Assembly: GCA_002707765.1 (NCBI GenBank) | Contig: PANV01000052.1 | Coordinates: 1 to 20,889 of the forward strand | Length of the DNA: 20,889 bases | From: Fidelibacterota bacterium | GTDB taxonomy: Bacteria; Fidelibacterota; Marinisomatia; SCGC-AAA003-L08; D37C17 | Reading direction: 5' to 3' | Shown here: one piece after another, positions 9,028 through 16,544 of the stretch | Numbering within the stretch: the stretch's first letter is position 1 | Layout: every line of letters begins with the position of its first letter | The notes under the pieces: generated by a model | Seen by the model: the letters and a program-made list of their open reading frames with translations, nothing else | Database searches by the model: none | What the model was told of the DNA's origin: nothing | Position numbers and translations under genes: made by a program

Positions 9028-9693
9028 TTAAATGAAAAATAGGAATGTATTTGCAAAAAATTGGAAGATAGCAATTATTAAATTTGCTGGAGTCTGAATG
9101 AGCCAGCCTATGATTGAAATATTTGTAATTACACTAAATAAAATTATTCCTAATAATATTTTTGGACCATATTCATTTAGCTTATAAAAGAAATCTCTGT
9201 TGTACTTTGATATGAAATTCCCAAAAATTTGTCCACCATCTAACGGATATATTGGAAGTAGATTGAATAAGCCTAAATAAGTGTTAATAATAATGAAATA
9301 TTGTAAAAATATGGTATAATTTTCCTGAAGAATACCAAGCTTTGAGAGTAATGTGTAAATAAATACACTGACAAAGCTTAATATAAAATTTGAAATTGGT
9401 CCCGCTGCTGCAACTTTAATAATATCCATACGAGGGTTATTTAAATTTGTGGGATTGACAGGAACAGGTTTAGCATAACCAAATCCTATAAATAAAATCA
9501 TAGCTGTTCCAAACGGATCTAAATGTTTTAATGGATTTAGTGTAAGCCTGCCCATCCTATATGCAGTATCATCACCATTTATATATGCTACATACCCATG
9601 AGCAAACTCATGAATACAAAGAGCAAAAATTAATGCAATTGCAATTAAGATAAAAATAACAGGGTTTGAATTTAGAATAGAAATTAGACCCAT
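9028..9693 (-). CDS. Site-2-protease family (M50) membrane metalloprotease
   Basis: A 221-residue multi-pass inner-membrane protein with about five or six hydrophobic segments. The zinc ligands are visible: the HExxH motif IHEFAHGY (H28, E29, H32) in the first helical region, and the third ligand D152 in the motif NLLPIYPLDGGQI. This is the compact M50 form without PDZ or CBS domains (the YwhC/Rip3-like core), often annotated simply as site-2 protease family protein; its substrate is unknown. A good Shine-Dalgarno (AGAGGA, about 5 nt from the ATG) overlaps the end of the upstream recombinase gene, with one base between stop and start. The pair probably shares a transcript, with no obvious functional tie. 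Confidence 0.93.
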   Translation of the reverse strand: MGLISILNSNPVIFILIAIALIFALCIHEFAHGYVAYINGDDTAYRMGRLTLNPLKHLDPFGTAMILFIGFGYAKPVPVNPTNLNNPRMDIIKVAAAGPISNFILSFVSVFIYTLLSKLGILQENYTIFLQYFIIINTYLGLFNLLPIYPLDGGQIFGNFISKYNRDFFYKLNEYGPKILLGIILFSVITNISIIGWLIQTPANLIIAIFQFFANTFLFFI

Positions 9694-9694
9694 T

Positions 9695-10609
9695 TTATCC
9701 TCTAGGGTGATATTCCTTATGCACTTCTTTCAAAAATGTTTTATCAAGATGTGTATATATTTGTGTTGTTGATATATTTGAGTGTCCTAAAAGCTCTTGG
9801 ACAACTCTTAAGTCAGCACCACCTTCAAGTAAATGTGTTGCAAAGCTATGTCTAAAAGTGTGTGGTGAAATATTTTTTTTAATTCCTGCTTTCATAGATG
9901 TTTCTTTTATTATAATCCATATTGTTTTTCTTGAAATTGGTAGCCCTCTATTGCTAAGAAATAGAATTCCTCTCGAATTTTTCTTTCTAGCATAGAAAGG
10001 ACGCACATTTTCAATGTAATAAATTAAATCTTTTTTAGCTATTGGTCCAATAGGAACAATTCTTTCTTTATTTCCTTTACCAAGAATTTTTATAATATCG
10101 TCATCTAAGAATAAATTAGTCAAATTTAAATCAATAAGTTCGCTCACTCTCAGTCCACACGAATATAGAATTGATATTATGGCTTTATCTCTAATATTAT
10201 TTTTCTTATTAATGTTTATTGAATCCAATATATTATTTATTTCAACTACAGATAAAACAACTGGTATTTTTTTTGCCTTTTTAGGATAAATTAAATCTTT
10301 TGATGGGTCAGACTTTATAAGTTCATTAATAATTAAATATTTAAAAAAAGATTTCAGTGTAGAAATAGAACGATTAATTGATGAGTTTTTTCTTTCAAAA
10401 ACAATTTCATTATAAGTATACATAGATAGAGATTTTATGTAATCTCTTAACTGTTTTGCAGTAATTGAATCATAGGTTTTAGTATCATATTTATCCTGCA
10501 TGTATTCAATAAAAAATTTTAAATCAAATAAGTATGAATCAACAGTATTTGATGATAGTTTTCGTTCGTATTGAAGATATGAGAGATAAATCTTAACCTG
10601 ATTAATCAT
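9695..10609 (-). CDS. xerD: Tyrosine recombinase, XerC/XerD family (XerD-like)
   Basis: A 304-residue site-specific recombinase. The N-terminal SAM-like DNA-binding domain (about 1-95) begins with YLSYLQYERKLSSNTVDSYL. The catalytic domain has the full set: R154 (YSCGLRVSEL), K178 (GKGNKERIVPIG), H250 and R253 (SPHTFRHSFATHLLEGGADL), H276 (LLGHSNISTTQ) and nucleophile Y285 (IYTHLD). It ends in HPRG, like the HPRA tail of XerC and XerD. Such enzymes resolve chromosome dimers at dif; the choice of XerD over XerC rests on general resemblance and is not certain. No att sites, phage or integron genes are nearby, so a housekeeping role is likelier than a mobile integrase. Its ATG overlaps the upstream gene by 8 nt (ATGATTAA). 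Confidence 0.93.
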   Translation of the reverse strand: MINQVKIYLSYLQYERKLSSNTVDSYLFDLKFFIEYMQDKYDTKTYDSITAKQLRDYIKSLSMYTYNEIVFERKNSSINRSISTLKSFFKYLIINELIKSDPSKDLIYPKKAKKIPVVLSVVEINNILDSININKKNNIRDKAIISILYSCGLRVSELIDLNLTNLFLDDDIIKILGKGNKERIVPIGPIAKKDLIYYIENVRPFYARKKNSRGILFLSNRGLPISRKTIWIIIKETSMKAGIKKNISPHTFRHSFATHLLEGGADLRVVQELLGHSNISTTQIYTHLDKTFLKEVHKEYHPRG

Positions 10610-11372
10610 ATTGTTTATTTTCGTTATAGATATCTAATATTAAATCAAAAGACTTGTTTAGGCCTCTATCAGATAAGTTTATTATTCTCATATCTGGACC
10701 TATAAGTGATATAGCAGGTATACCTGTTGGTCTAATTACCGAGTGAAGCCATTTGTTACTATCAGATAAAATGGGTATTAAATCTTTTGGATAAGTACTA
10801 TACCATTCCCTTGATGTCTCTATAGTAGCATCATCTCTAAACTCATCTTCGTATAAGACTGTTATAAAATAAATATCACCATTATCAATTAAATCTTTTA
10901 TTATATTATATTTTTCATTCCAAAAGGGTTTATTTTTTATTTCATTCTCACCCCATGTTAGCCATGATGCTAAGGAGTGACAAGGTCCACACCAGACAGT
11001 ACCCATTTCAATAAGTATATATTTATCATCTTTATTTGCAAAATCATAAATATCAACTTCCTCTTCAAATTGATCATAAAGTTTAATTTGTGGAAACAAA
11101 TCTCCTTCTTTTAAAGAACAATAGTTACCTTTTCTTCTTAGCTGATTTTTATTACAATTATTATTTAGACAGTCATCATTTTCATCACATTCACAACCAA
11201 GGCCATTTGGACAATTTAAATTTGCTGAATCAAAATTTTCAGTTAGTTGTTTTTTATCTAAATTTATAGGCCAACCACCTGAATAATTATAACTTTGTAT
11301 TTTTTTTGCAGTATCAGAATTAGATAAACATATATTTAAGAAAATGGAAAAGAAAATGTATATATTTTTCAT
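10602..11372 (-). CDS. Exported thioredoxin-fold protein with Cys-rich N-terminal segment
   Basis: About 256 residues starting at the ATG chosen here; a TTG three codons upstream is possible but has no ribosome-binding site. The N-terminus (MKNIYIFFSIFLNICLS) is a signal peptide without a clear lipobox, so export to the periplasm or surface is expected. A short Cys-rich stretch follows (CPNGLGCECDENDDCLNNNC and a YC shortly after). The second half is TlpA/redoxin-like, with the redox motif WCGPC in ILIEMGTVWCGPCHSLASWL and the cis-proline region RPTGIPAISLIGPD. A thiol-disulfide role is likely; the substrate is unknown. The Cys-rich module is not part of the usual TlpA fold and resembles small secreted disulfide-rich knots. 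The gene lies between gpmA and the recombinase and overlaps the latter by 8 nt. Confidence 0.8.
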   Translation of the reverse strand: MKNIYIFFSIFLNICLSNSDTAKKIQSYNYSGGWPINLDKKQLTENFDSANLNCPNGLGCECDENDDCLNNNCNKNQLRRKGNYCSLKEGDLFPQIKLYDQFEEEVDIYDFANKDDKYILIEMGTVWCGPCHSLASWLTWGENEIKNKPFWNEKYNIIKDLIDNGDIYFITVLYEDEFRDDATIETSREWYSTYPKDLIPILSDSNKWLHSVIRPTGIPAISLIGPDMRIINLSDRGLNKSFDLILDIYNENKQYD

Positions 11373-11386
11373 GTTAAACAAAATTA

Positions 11387-12037
11387 TTATTTGAAGTTTG
11401 GAAAAAGTGGTAGGCTGCTATCACTTTTGTCTTTCACTTTAAGAATTTCAAAATTAGTAATTTTATTATTATTAAAAGTAAAAATCCAAGGTTCGCACCA
11501 TCCAATTTCAGTTTTAAGTATTTGGTCTGGTGTGTAATCAAGCAATTTCATAACAATAGCACGAATACTGTTTCCATGAGCAGCTATTATTATAGAATCA
11601 TCTTCTAAAGATTCACTTGTAATTCTTTCAAAATAAGGTAAAGTTCTTTCACATGTCATTTTTAATGACTCTCCTCCAGGTGGGGGAATATCGTAACTTC
11701 TTCTCCAAATTTGAACTTGCTCTTTACCAAATTTTTTTGCTGCCTCTTCTTTGTTTTGTCCTATTAAATCACCATAATCTCTCTCATTTAAAGCTTCATT
11801 GAAGGTTGGAGTAAGATTTAAACTCATATTATTTAATATAATATCAAGAGTCTTTTGAGATCTCTTAAGATTAGATGCAAAAGCTTTTGTAAAGCTAATG
11901 TTTTTATCTTTCATTATTTTTCCTGCTATGGCAGCTTCTTTTATGCCAAGATCGGTTAAATCAACATCTTTCCATCCTGTGAATCTGTTTTCAAGATTAT
12001 ATGTTGATTGTCCATGTCTAACTAATATTAATTTCAT
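11387..12037 (-). CDS. gpmA: 2,3-bisphosphoglycerate-dependent phosphoglycerate mutase
   Basis: Glycolytic enzyme interconverting 3- and 2-phosphoglycerate, cytoplasmic, about 216 residues. The phosphohistidine motif is LVRHGQSTYNLENRFTGW with H8, followed by SNLKRSQKT (R59), NERDYGDLIGQNKEE (E85), the YDIPPPGGESL loop typical of GpmA, and the second histidine H154 in IAAHGNSIRA. It is shorter than the E. coli enzyme (about 250), mainly through a reduced stretch before the second histidine. The start is the ATG with AGGA about 6 nt upstream; a TTG six codons further upstream would overlap the HIT gene by 16 nt and is less likely. Spacing to the HIT gene is 2 nt. Confidence 0.95.
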   Translation of the reverse strand: MKLILVRHGQSTYNLENRFTGWKDVDLTDLGIKEAAIAGKIMKDKNISFTKAFASNLKRSQKTLDIILNNMSLNLTPTFNEALNERDYGDLIGQNKEEAAKKFGKEQVQIWRRSYDIPPPGGESLKMTCERTLPYFERITSESLEDDSIIIAAHGNSIRAIVMKLLDYTPDQILKTEIGWCEPWIFTFNNNKITNFEILKVKDKSDSSLPLFPNFK

Positions 12038-12039
12038 AT

Positions 12040-12381
12040 TTATCCTGGAGGCCAAGTAAATTTTCTGCCTGCAAGAAAGTGCATATGTATATGATATACA
12101 GTTTGACCACCATCATCATTGCAGTTAAATACTAGCCTGTATCCTTTTTTATCAATTTTTAAATTTTTTGCAATTTTTTTTGCTGCGAAAACCATATCAG
12201 CAATTAAATGTTTGTTATCAATATCAATATCGTTAATTGTTTCGATAATTTTTTTTGGTATAATTAATAAATGTATGGGTGCTTGAGGATTAATATCATT
12301 AATACATATAACATTTTGATCCTCATATACAATTTCAGATTTAATTTCTCTATCTATAATTTTTTTAAATATTGTAGACAC
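12040..12381 (-). CDS. HIT family nucleotide-binding hydrolase (HinT-like)
   Basis: A 113-residue histidine-triad protein of the HINT/PKCI branch, which hydrolyses AMP-linked phosphoramidates. The opening FKKIIDREIKSEIVYED, the central PQAPIHLLIIPKK and the C-terminal triad VYHIHMHFLAGRKFTWPPG (H97, H99 as nucleophile, H101) are all classic. The C-terminal WPPG matches the family's usual ending. The start is GTG with no strong Shine-Dalgarno. It sits 2 nt upstream of gpmA, whose ribosome-binding site lies inside its last codons, so the two are probably co-translated. Upstream is a 77-bp gap after sdaA with only a weak 5-bp hairpin, so a separate promoter is possible. Confidence 0.93.
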   Translation of the reverse strand: MSTIFKKIIDREIKSEIVYEDQNVICINDINPQAPIHLLIIPKKIIETINDIDIDNKHLIADMVFAAKKIAKNLKIDKKGYRLVFNCNDDGGQTVYHIHMHFLAGRKFTWPPG

Positions 12382-12458
12382 TTATTAACCTATATATTGA
12401 AAATTTAACATTGTTAATCTAATCATTGGACGTAATTAAATAAAATAATTTTAAAAAA

Positions 12459-13820
12459 TTAGCATTCTGTAACATTTACAGCTAGGCCACCCTTTGATGT
12501 TTCTTTATAAATTGAACTCATATTTTTACCTGTCTCCCACATTGTAGCTATAACTTCATCAAGAGATACTTTATGTTGTCCGGATTCACTTATTGCAATT
12601 CTGCATGCATTTATAGCTTTTATAGCACCCATAGCATTTCTTTCAATACATGGAATCTGAACAAGTCCATTTATAGGGTCACATGTTAATCCTAAATTAT
12701 GTTCCATAGCTATTTCAGCTGCATTTTCTACTTGTTCATTTGTTGCATTTAATGCAGATGCTAACCCCCCTGCAGCCATAGAGCATGCAACTCCAATTTC
12801 TCCTTGACAACCTGCTTCTGCACCAGAAATCGAAGCATTATTCTTATATAATGAGCCTATCGCTGATGCTGTTAGCAGAAATCTTATTACCCCTTCATCA
12901 TCTGAATTCTTGGTAAATTCTTTATAATATTTAATTACAGCAGGTATAATTCCAGCAGCACCATTTGTTGGTGCTGTAACAATTTTGCCAAATGAAGCAT
13001 TTTCTTCTGAAACTGCAATAGCAAAAACATTGACCCAGTCCATAACATCCAAGGGATCATATTCTCTACTATTTTTAGTAAGTTTTTTATAAAGATGATT
13101 GGCTCTTTTTTTTAAATTAAGATTGTTATCTATTTTGCCAGTATTTTGCATTCCATTGTATATTGATTTATTCATTACGCTCCAAAGATCTAAAATCTTA
13201 CTTTTAAGCTCATCATCATTTAAGCTATTATATTGTTTTTCATTTTCTTGAATGAGTTCATGGATCTTGTAATTACGTGAATTTGCAATCTCTAATAACT
13301 CTTTTGCAGAATTAAATTTAAATCTAACTTGAATTTCATTTGAATCTAAATCATCATCACACTGAATAAAACCTCCTCCAATAGAATAATATAATTTACT
13401 TATGATGCTGCCATCATTATTTTCTGCAATAAACTCAATTGTATTAGAGTAATCAAAATCATTCCTGGTTTCTTTTGAAAAGATAATATTTTTTTTTATA
13501 TCAAAAGGTATGTTGGAGTCAATAATTGCAAGAGCAATATGAGATTTTCTATTTATATTTAAAATTTCTCTATTTAGTAAATCTAAATTTAAATTATCCG
13601 GTTTATAGCCTAGTAATCCAGCAATTATTCCTTTATGAGTACCGTGACCCAATCCAGTATAAGCGAGCGATCCATAAAGTTTAATTTTAAGATATTTTAC
13701 TTTAAAATTTTTACTTTCTAGGTATTTTAAAAAAAATCTTGAAGCTATTATAGGTCCAACAGTGTGTGAGCTAGATGGGCCAATTCCAACTTTAAATAAA
13801 TTAAAAATACTTACATACAT
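12459..13820 (-). CDS. sdaA: L-serine ammonia-lyase (iron-sulfur, single chain)
   Basis: A 453-residue enzyme converting L-serine to pyruvate and ammonia with a 4Fe-4S cluster instead of PLP. The beta domain opens with LFKVGIGPSSSHTVGP; the alpha domain contains VTAPTNGAAGIIPAVIKYY, SGAEAGCQGEIGVACSMAAG and MEHNLGLTCDPINGLVQIPC. The cluster cysteines C338, C380 and C391 are present. The final residue is C453, fitting the type 2 enzymes in which the C-terminal cysteine reaches into the active site as the fourth ligand. As I recall the Legionella enzyme (C343, C385, C396, C458), all four are shifted by the same five residues. The ATG overlaps the msrB stop by one base (TAATG), suggesting coupling. 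It feeds pyruvate metabolism beside gpmA, but no shared regulation is visible. Confidence 0.96.
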   Translation of the reverse strand: MYVSIFNLFKVGIGPSSSHTVGPIIASRFFLKYLESKNFKVKYLKIKLYGSLAYTGLGHGTHKGIIAGLLGYKPDNLNLDLLNREILNINRKSHIALAIIDSNIPFDIKKNIIFSKETRNDFDYSNTIEFIAENNDGSIISKLYYSIGGGFIQCDDDLDSNEIQVRFKFNSAKELLEIANSRNYKIHELIQENEKQYNSLNDDELKSKILDLWSVMNKSIYNGMQNTGKIDNNLNLKKRANHLYKKLTKNSREYDPLDVMDWVNVFAIAVSEENASFGKIVTAPTNGAAGIIPAVIKYYKEFTKNSDDEGVIRFLLTASAIGSLYKNNASISGAEAGCQGEIGVACSMAAGGLASALNATNEQVENAAEIAMEHNLGLTCDPINGLVQIPCIERNAMGAIKAINACRIAISESGQHKVSLDEVIATMWETGKNMSSIYKETSKGGLAVNVTEC

Positions 13821-14311
13821 TATTTTTTTTCAAAAAGATATAAATAGGCTTCATAGCCTTTAGCTTTTAAATCTTTAAGTGGGATGAATTTTAGTGAGGC
13901 TGAGTTGATACAATACCTAAGCCCTTTTGGACCAGGTCCATCATCAAAAACATGTCCTAAATGTGAATCTGCTTTCTTTGATCTTACTTCTATTCTTTTA
14001 TAACCTAAATTATAATCTTCTTTAAAGGTAAAATCATCTTTATTAATTAATTCATAAAAAGAAGGCCAACCAGAACCCGAATCATATTTGTGAATTGAAC
14101 AAAAAAGAGGAACACCAGATATTATATCAACGTATAAACCATCTTCTTTGTGATTCCAAAACTCATTATCAAATGGAGTTTCAGTACCACAGTTTTGCGT
14201 TACATCAAATTGAATCTTTGTTAGATTCTTTATCTTGTCTTCCTTCACACTATCTCCTTGTACTAAAGTTAAATTTAACGCCAAGATATAAAAGTAGTAT
14301 TTCATATCCAT
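13820..14311 (-). CDS. msrB: Exported peptide-methionine (R)-S-oxide reductase MsrB
   Basis: A 163-residue protein with an N-terminal hydrophobic signal (MKYYFYILALNLTLVQG), so it probably repairs oxidised methionine outside the cytoplasm. The start is either the first ATG or the one two codons later. The MsrB domain covers about 33-160: VTQNCGTETPF, YVDIISGVPLFCS, YDSGSGWPSFYE, SHLGHVFDDGP and RYCINSASLKF, with catalytic C134. The zinc-binding CxxC pairs are absent. The position often used by the resolving cysteine (DSGCGW) is serine (DSGSGW). C41 and C71 are the only other candidates for a resolving thiol; this is inference. It overlaps sdaA by one base. The exported thioredoxin-fold protein encoded nearby could be its reductant, but nothing in the sequence proves it. 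Confidence 0.94.
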   Translation of the reverse strand: MDMKYYFYILALNLTLVQGDSVKEDKIKNLTKIQFDVTQNCGTETPFDNEFWNHKEDGLYVDIISGVPLFCSIHKYDSGSGWPSFYELINKDDFTFKEDYNLGYKRIEVRSKKADSHLGHVFDDGPGPKGLRYCINSASLKFIPLKDLKAKGYEAYLYLFEKK

Positions 14312-14393
14312 AAATTAAAAATAAATTATTAATGAAAAAAGAAATTACATCATCATGGAATAGTACAAAAGGGATTAGTATATAAGGGAGATT

Positions 14394-14609
14394 TTATTCT
14401 TCTACTTTAGTAACATTTTTGGCTTTTTCGCCACTATCATCTTTTTCGACTTCAAATTCAACCTTTTGACCGTCTTTAAGAGATTTATAGCCTTCTTCTA
14501 CAATATCAGAGAAATGAACGAAAATATCATCATTACCTTCAAGTTCGATGAATCCATAACCCTTTTTAGAATCAAACCATTTTACTGTGCCTGTCTTTTT
14601 ATCTGACAT
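14394..14609 (-). CDS. csp: Cold-shock-domain protein
   Basis: A 71-residue single cold-shock-domain protein that binds single-stranded RNA and DNA. The RNA-binding motifs are intact: KWFDSKKGYGFIEL (RNP1) and DIFVHFSDI (RNP2), then KSLKDGQKVEFEVEKDDSGE. It has a strong Shine-Dalgarno (AGGAG, 7 nt before the ATG) and the best promoter match in the window upstream, with a leader of roughly 55 nt, fitting a highly expressed monocistronic gene. The 82 bp between it and msrB hold no clear terminator hairpin. Confidence 0.97.
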   Translation of the reverse strand: MSDKKTGTVKWFDSKKGYGFIELEGNDDIFVHFSDIVEEGYKSLKDGQKVEFEVEKDDSGEKAKNVTKVEE

Positions 14610-14671
14610 ATCAAGCTCCTAATTAATTAAACAAATAAGTATCAATATTGAAAACTTAAATACTATTATAG

Positions 14672-14701
14672 ATTATATCCTATATTTTTTTTAAAAATCA
14701 A
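14672..14701 (-). promoter_or_regulatory. Probable sigma-70-type promoter of csp
   Basis: On the minus strand TTGATT (14696-14701) and a perfect TATAAT (14672-14677) are separated by 18 bp, and the spacer contains a run of A. The -35 lies over the last codons of the preceding membrane-protein gene. It would start transcription at about position 14665, giving a leader of about 55 nt before csp, consistent with the leaders common in cold-shock genes. This is a pattern match only; A+T richness raises the chance of coincidence. Confidence 0.5.
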
Positions 14702-15185
14702 AAATTAAGCTAATCAATTCTTTAACAAATAAAGTTATAATTAGTACAATTGTTGCGCTTATCATCACTCCAATAATTATTCCTAAATAGCTCTTTTTCT
14801 TTTCAAAAGATAGTAAGTAAGCAGCAAGTGAACCTGTCCAAACACCTGTAAATGGAGCAGGTATACCAATAAATAGAACTAAACCAAGAAACTTATAAAT
14901 TTCTATCATTTTTGATTTATTTTTAGTTCTGTTTATTATGTAGTTTATAATTCTCCTAAGATAATAATTTTTTTTAAAAAAATTCATAATTGGTCCTATT
15001 ATCGTTACAATTAATACGCCAATTAGTATATTGCCAATAATTGAAATAGTAAAAACCTTTTGCCACGAAAGTTCTTCTACTAAAATAAAGTAAGGAATAG
15101 AGAATCTTAATTCTGTAATTGGAAGCATTGAAATAATAAGTATTTCAATTAAATCAATATTAATATTTAGTATAGAGTCAAGCAA
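14691..15185 (-). CDS. Small multi-drug export-like membrane protein (PF06695 type)
   Basis: A 164-residue inner-membrane protein with about four or five hydrophobic segments. It resembles the family named putative small multi-drug export protein: an early acidic-basic signature LPITELRFSIPYFI, and a later LFIGIPAPFTGVWTGSLAAY that matches the family's P(L/A)PxTGxWTG loop. Transport function in this family is poorly demonstrated, so the name should be read cautiously. The start is TTG, overlapping the glycosyltransferase stop by 8 nt (TTGCTTGA); the next in-frame ATG is 19 codons later and would cut the first conserved segment. It lies between a glycosyltransferase and csp. Confidence 0.8.
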   Translation of the reverse strand: MLDSILNINIDLIEILIISMLPITELRFSIPYFILVEELSWQKVFTISIIGNILIGVLIVTIIGPIMNFFKKNYYLRRIINYIINRTKNKSKMIEIYKFLGLVLFIGIPAPFTGVWTGSLAAYLLSFEKKKSYLGIIIGVMISATIVLIITLFVKELISLIFDF

Positions 15186-15837
15186 TAATATGTTTTAAGA
15201 TGAGTTTGATAAATTTTATTGTATCAGTAAACTTGTTTATATGACTAGGGCTTCCATCATAAATCACCTTTATTGGTATATTTTTTAATACTGATAATTT
15301 ATTTACCGATTTTAATAAAATTTCAGACTCAAAAATATAGCCATTAGATGAGTTACTATTAAAGTCGATTTTTTTCAAACGATACCTCCTATAACCACAT
15401 TGTGAATCTCTAATGTTTTTATTAAGTATCAAAGAAATTATTTTTGATGTAATCGTGTTTGAAATAATTCTAGATAAAGGCATAGGTCTTCTTAATTCAC
15501 GGTAACCAATCAAGAAATCAATGCCCTTATCTTCAAGAATGAATTTATTAATTTCGTACGGATCATGCTGTAAATCACCATCTAAGGTTATTACATGGGT
15601 ATAATTATTTTCTTTAGCATAAAGAAATCCTTTTTTTAATGCATGTCCCTTTCCTTTGTTTATATCATTTCTGATTATTTTAAGATTAGTTAGTTTGTCT
15701 TTCTCAAAACTAATTTTAGGAGAGGATCCATCATCGATTACCAATATATCAGTAGAGGTATTTTTATATATATCAGAAATAAGGTTATTTATATAAATGT
15801 GAGTATTGTAGCAAGGTATTACTATTAATTGCTTCAA
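15178..15837 (-). CDS. Family 2 glycosyltransferase
   Basis: A 219-residue GT-A fold enzyme resembling polyprenyl-phosphate sugar transferases of the DPM1/DPG synthase type. Motifs: IPCYNTHIYINNLI at the start, nucleotide-binding LVIDDGSSP (about 32-40), NKGKGHALKKGF, and the DxD metal site ITLDGDLQHDP (D86, D88). The acceptor-side GYRELRRPMPLSRIISN and DSQCGYRRYR follow, typical of this subgroup. It has no C-terminal membrane pair, so it is the short soluble or peripheral form. Sugar donor and lipid acceptor cannot be read. The start is TTG two codons after the in-frame stop of the beta-barrel gene, with no strong Shine-Dalgarno; it overlaps the following membrane-protein gene by 8 nt. Confidence 0.9.
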   Translation of the reverse strand: MKQLIVIPCYNTHIYINNLISDIYKNTSTDILVIDDGSSPKISFEKDKLTNLKIIRNDINKGKGHALKKGFLYAKENNYTHVITLDGDLQHDPYEINKFILEDKGIDFLIGYRELRRPMPLSRIISNTITSKIISLILNKNIRDSQCGYRRYRLKKIDFNSNSSNGYIFESEILLKSVNKLSVLKNIPIKVIYDGSPSHINKFTDTIKFIKLILKHIIA

Positions 15838-15840
15838 TGT

Positions 15841-16494
15841 TTAGTCAAAAATATAACTTAGTGATACACCAAGATAAGAAAAGCTATCATCGCCTTCTTT
15901 TAATTTTTCAAAATATGAAACTATGTTTGTTCCAATTGATAGTTTATTAATTTTAGAAAAAGCACCTAAGTTAAGAATAGTTTGATTATCGATTGATTCA
16001 TCATTAAAATCAACATATGAAAGTTGGATGAAAGGCTTAATTTCTTTTTTCCTAAATCTAAAGTGATAGGATACTGAAGCTTCCAGCGGAGAATATTCAA
16101 AAGAATTAAATTTTAAATTATGTGTATGAACAGAAGATGTAATTCCAAATTTACGTTTATTGAAATTATATGAAATTCCATAAGATTGAGAGTTATTATC
16201 ACCAGAACCACTTGTAGAAGAAAAAATTAAACTTAAATTGTCCCATTTATTATTTTTTTTTATTTCTCTTGGTTTGTAGATATCAAATTCGACAACATAT
16301 CTTTTATATGATTCGATATCTTCACTTTGATTAAATGTAAAATACTCAGTACTATTTATTGAGAAAGAAAATTGATCATTCTTCGCTGTTATTGAGGAAG
16401 TAGGATTTATTCCAACAAGTGCATTTATGTTATTAGATAACAGAAGTCCTGTAATCAGTTTTAAATATATAATAGTTTTAAATAATGTTTTCAT
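15841..16494 (-). CDS. Predicted secreted outer-membrane beta-barrel-like protein, no family recognised
   Basis: A 217-residue protein that I cannot assign to a named family. It has a signal peptide (MKTLFKTIIYLKLITGLLLS) and no lipobox. The rest alternates polar and hydrophobic or aromatic residues in short strands (for example YGISYNFNKRKFGITSS, ASVSYHFRFRKKEIKPFIQL, SYLGVSLSYIFD). It ends in an aromatic-rich strand, SLSYIFD, as small outer-membrane barrels tend to do. About eight to ten such strands can be counted by eye. Two charged loops (KPREIKKNNKWD, FRKKEIKPF) break the pattern. Export and beta structure are fairly likely; barrel formation is inference and function is unknown. It sits 3 bp before the glycosyltransferase and 50 bp after the cohesin-like lipoprotein. 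Confidence 0.7.
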   Translation of the reverse strand: MKTLFKTIIYLKLITGLLLSNNINALVGINPTSSITAKNDQFSFSINSTEYFTFNQSEDIESYKRYVVEFDIYKPREIKKNNKWDNLSLIFSSTSGSGDNNSQSYGISYNFNKRKFGITSSVHTHNLKFNSFEYSPLEASVSYHFRFRKKEIKPFIQLSYVDFNDESIDNQTILNLGAFSKINKLSIGTNIVSYFEKLKEGDDSFSYLGVSLSYIFD

Positions 16495-16544
16495 AAAAAT
16501 AGCACTTTAATTTAGGGATTAAAATGAATTTGTAAAACTAATAA

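Noticed and set aside
9695..10609. Tyrosine recombinase as integrase of a mobile element
   Set aside because: It has the HPRG tail and motifs of XerC/D, housekeeping neighbours on both sides, no direct repeats, and no phage or conjugation genes; the tRNA-Pro is about 10 kb away.
12038..12055. TTG start giving gpmA six extra N-terminal residues
   Set aside because: It would overlap the HIT gene by 16 nt and has no Shine-Dalgarno, whereas the internal ATG has AGGA at good spacing and starts at the conserved KLILVRHG.
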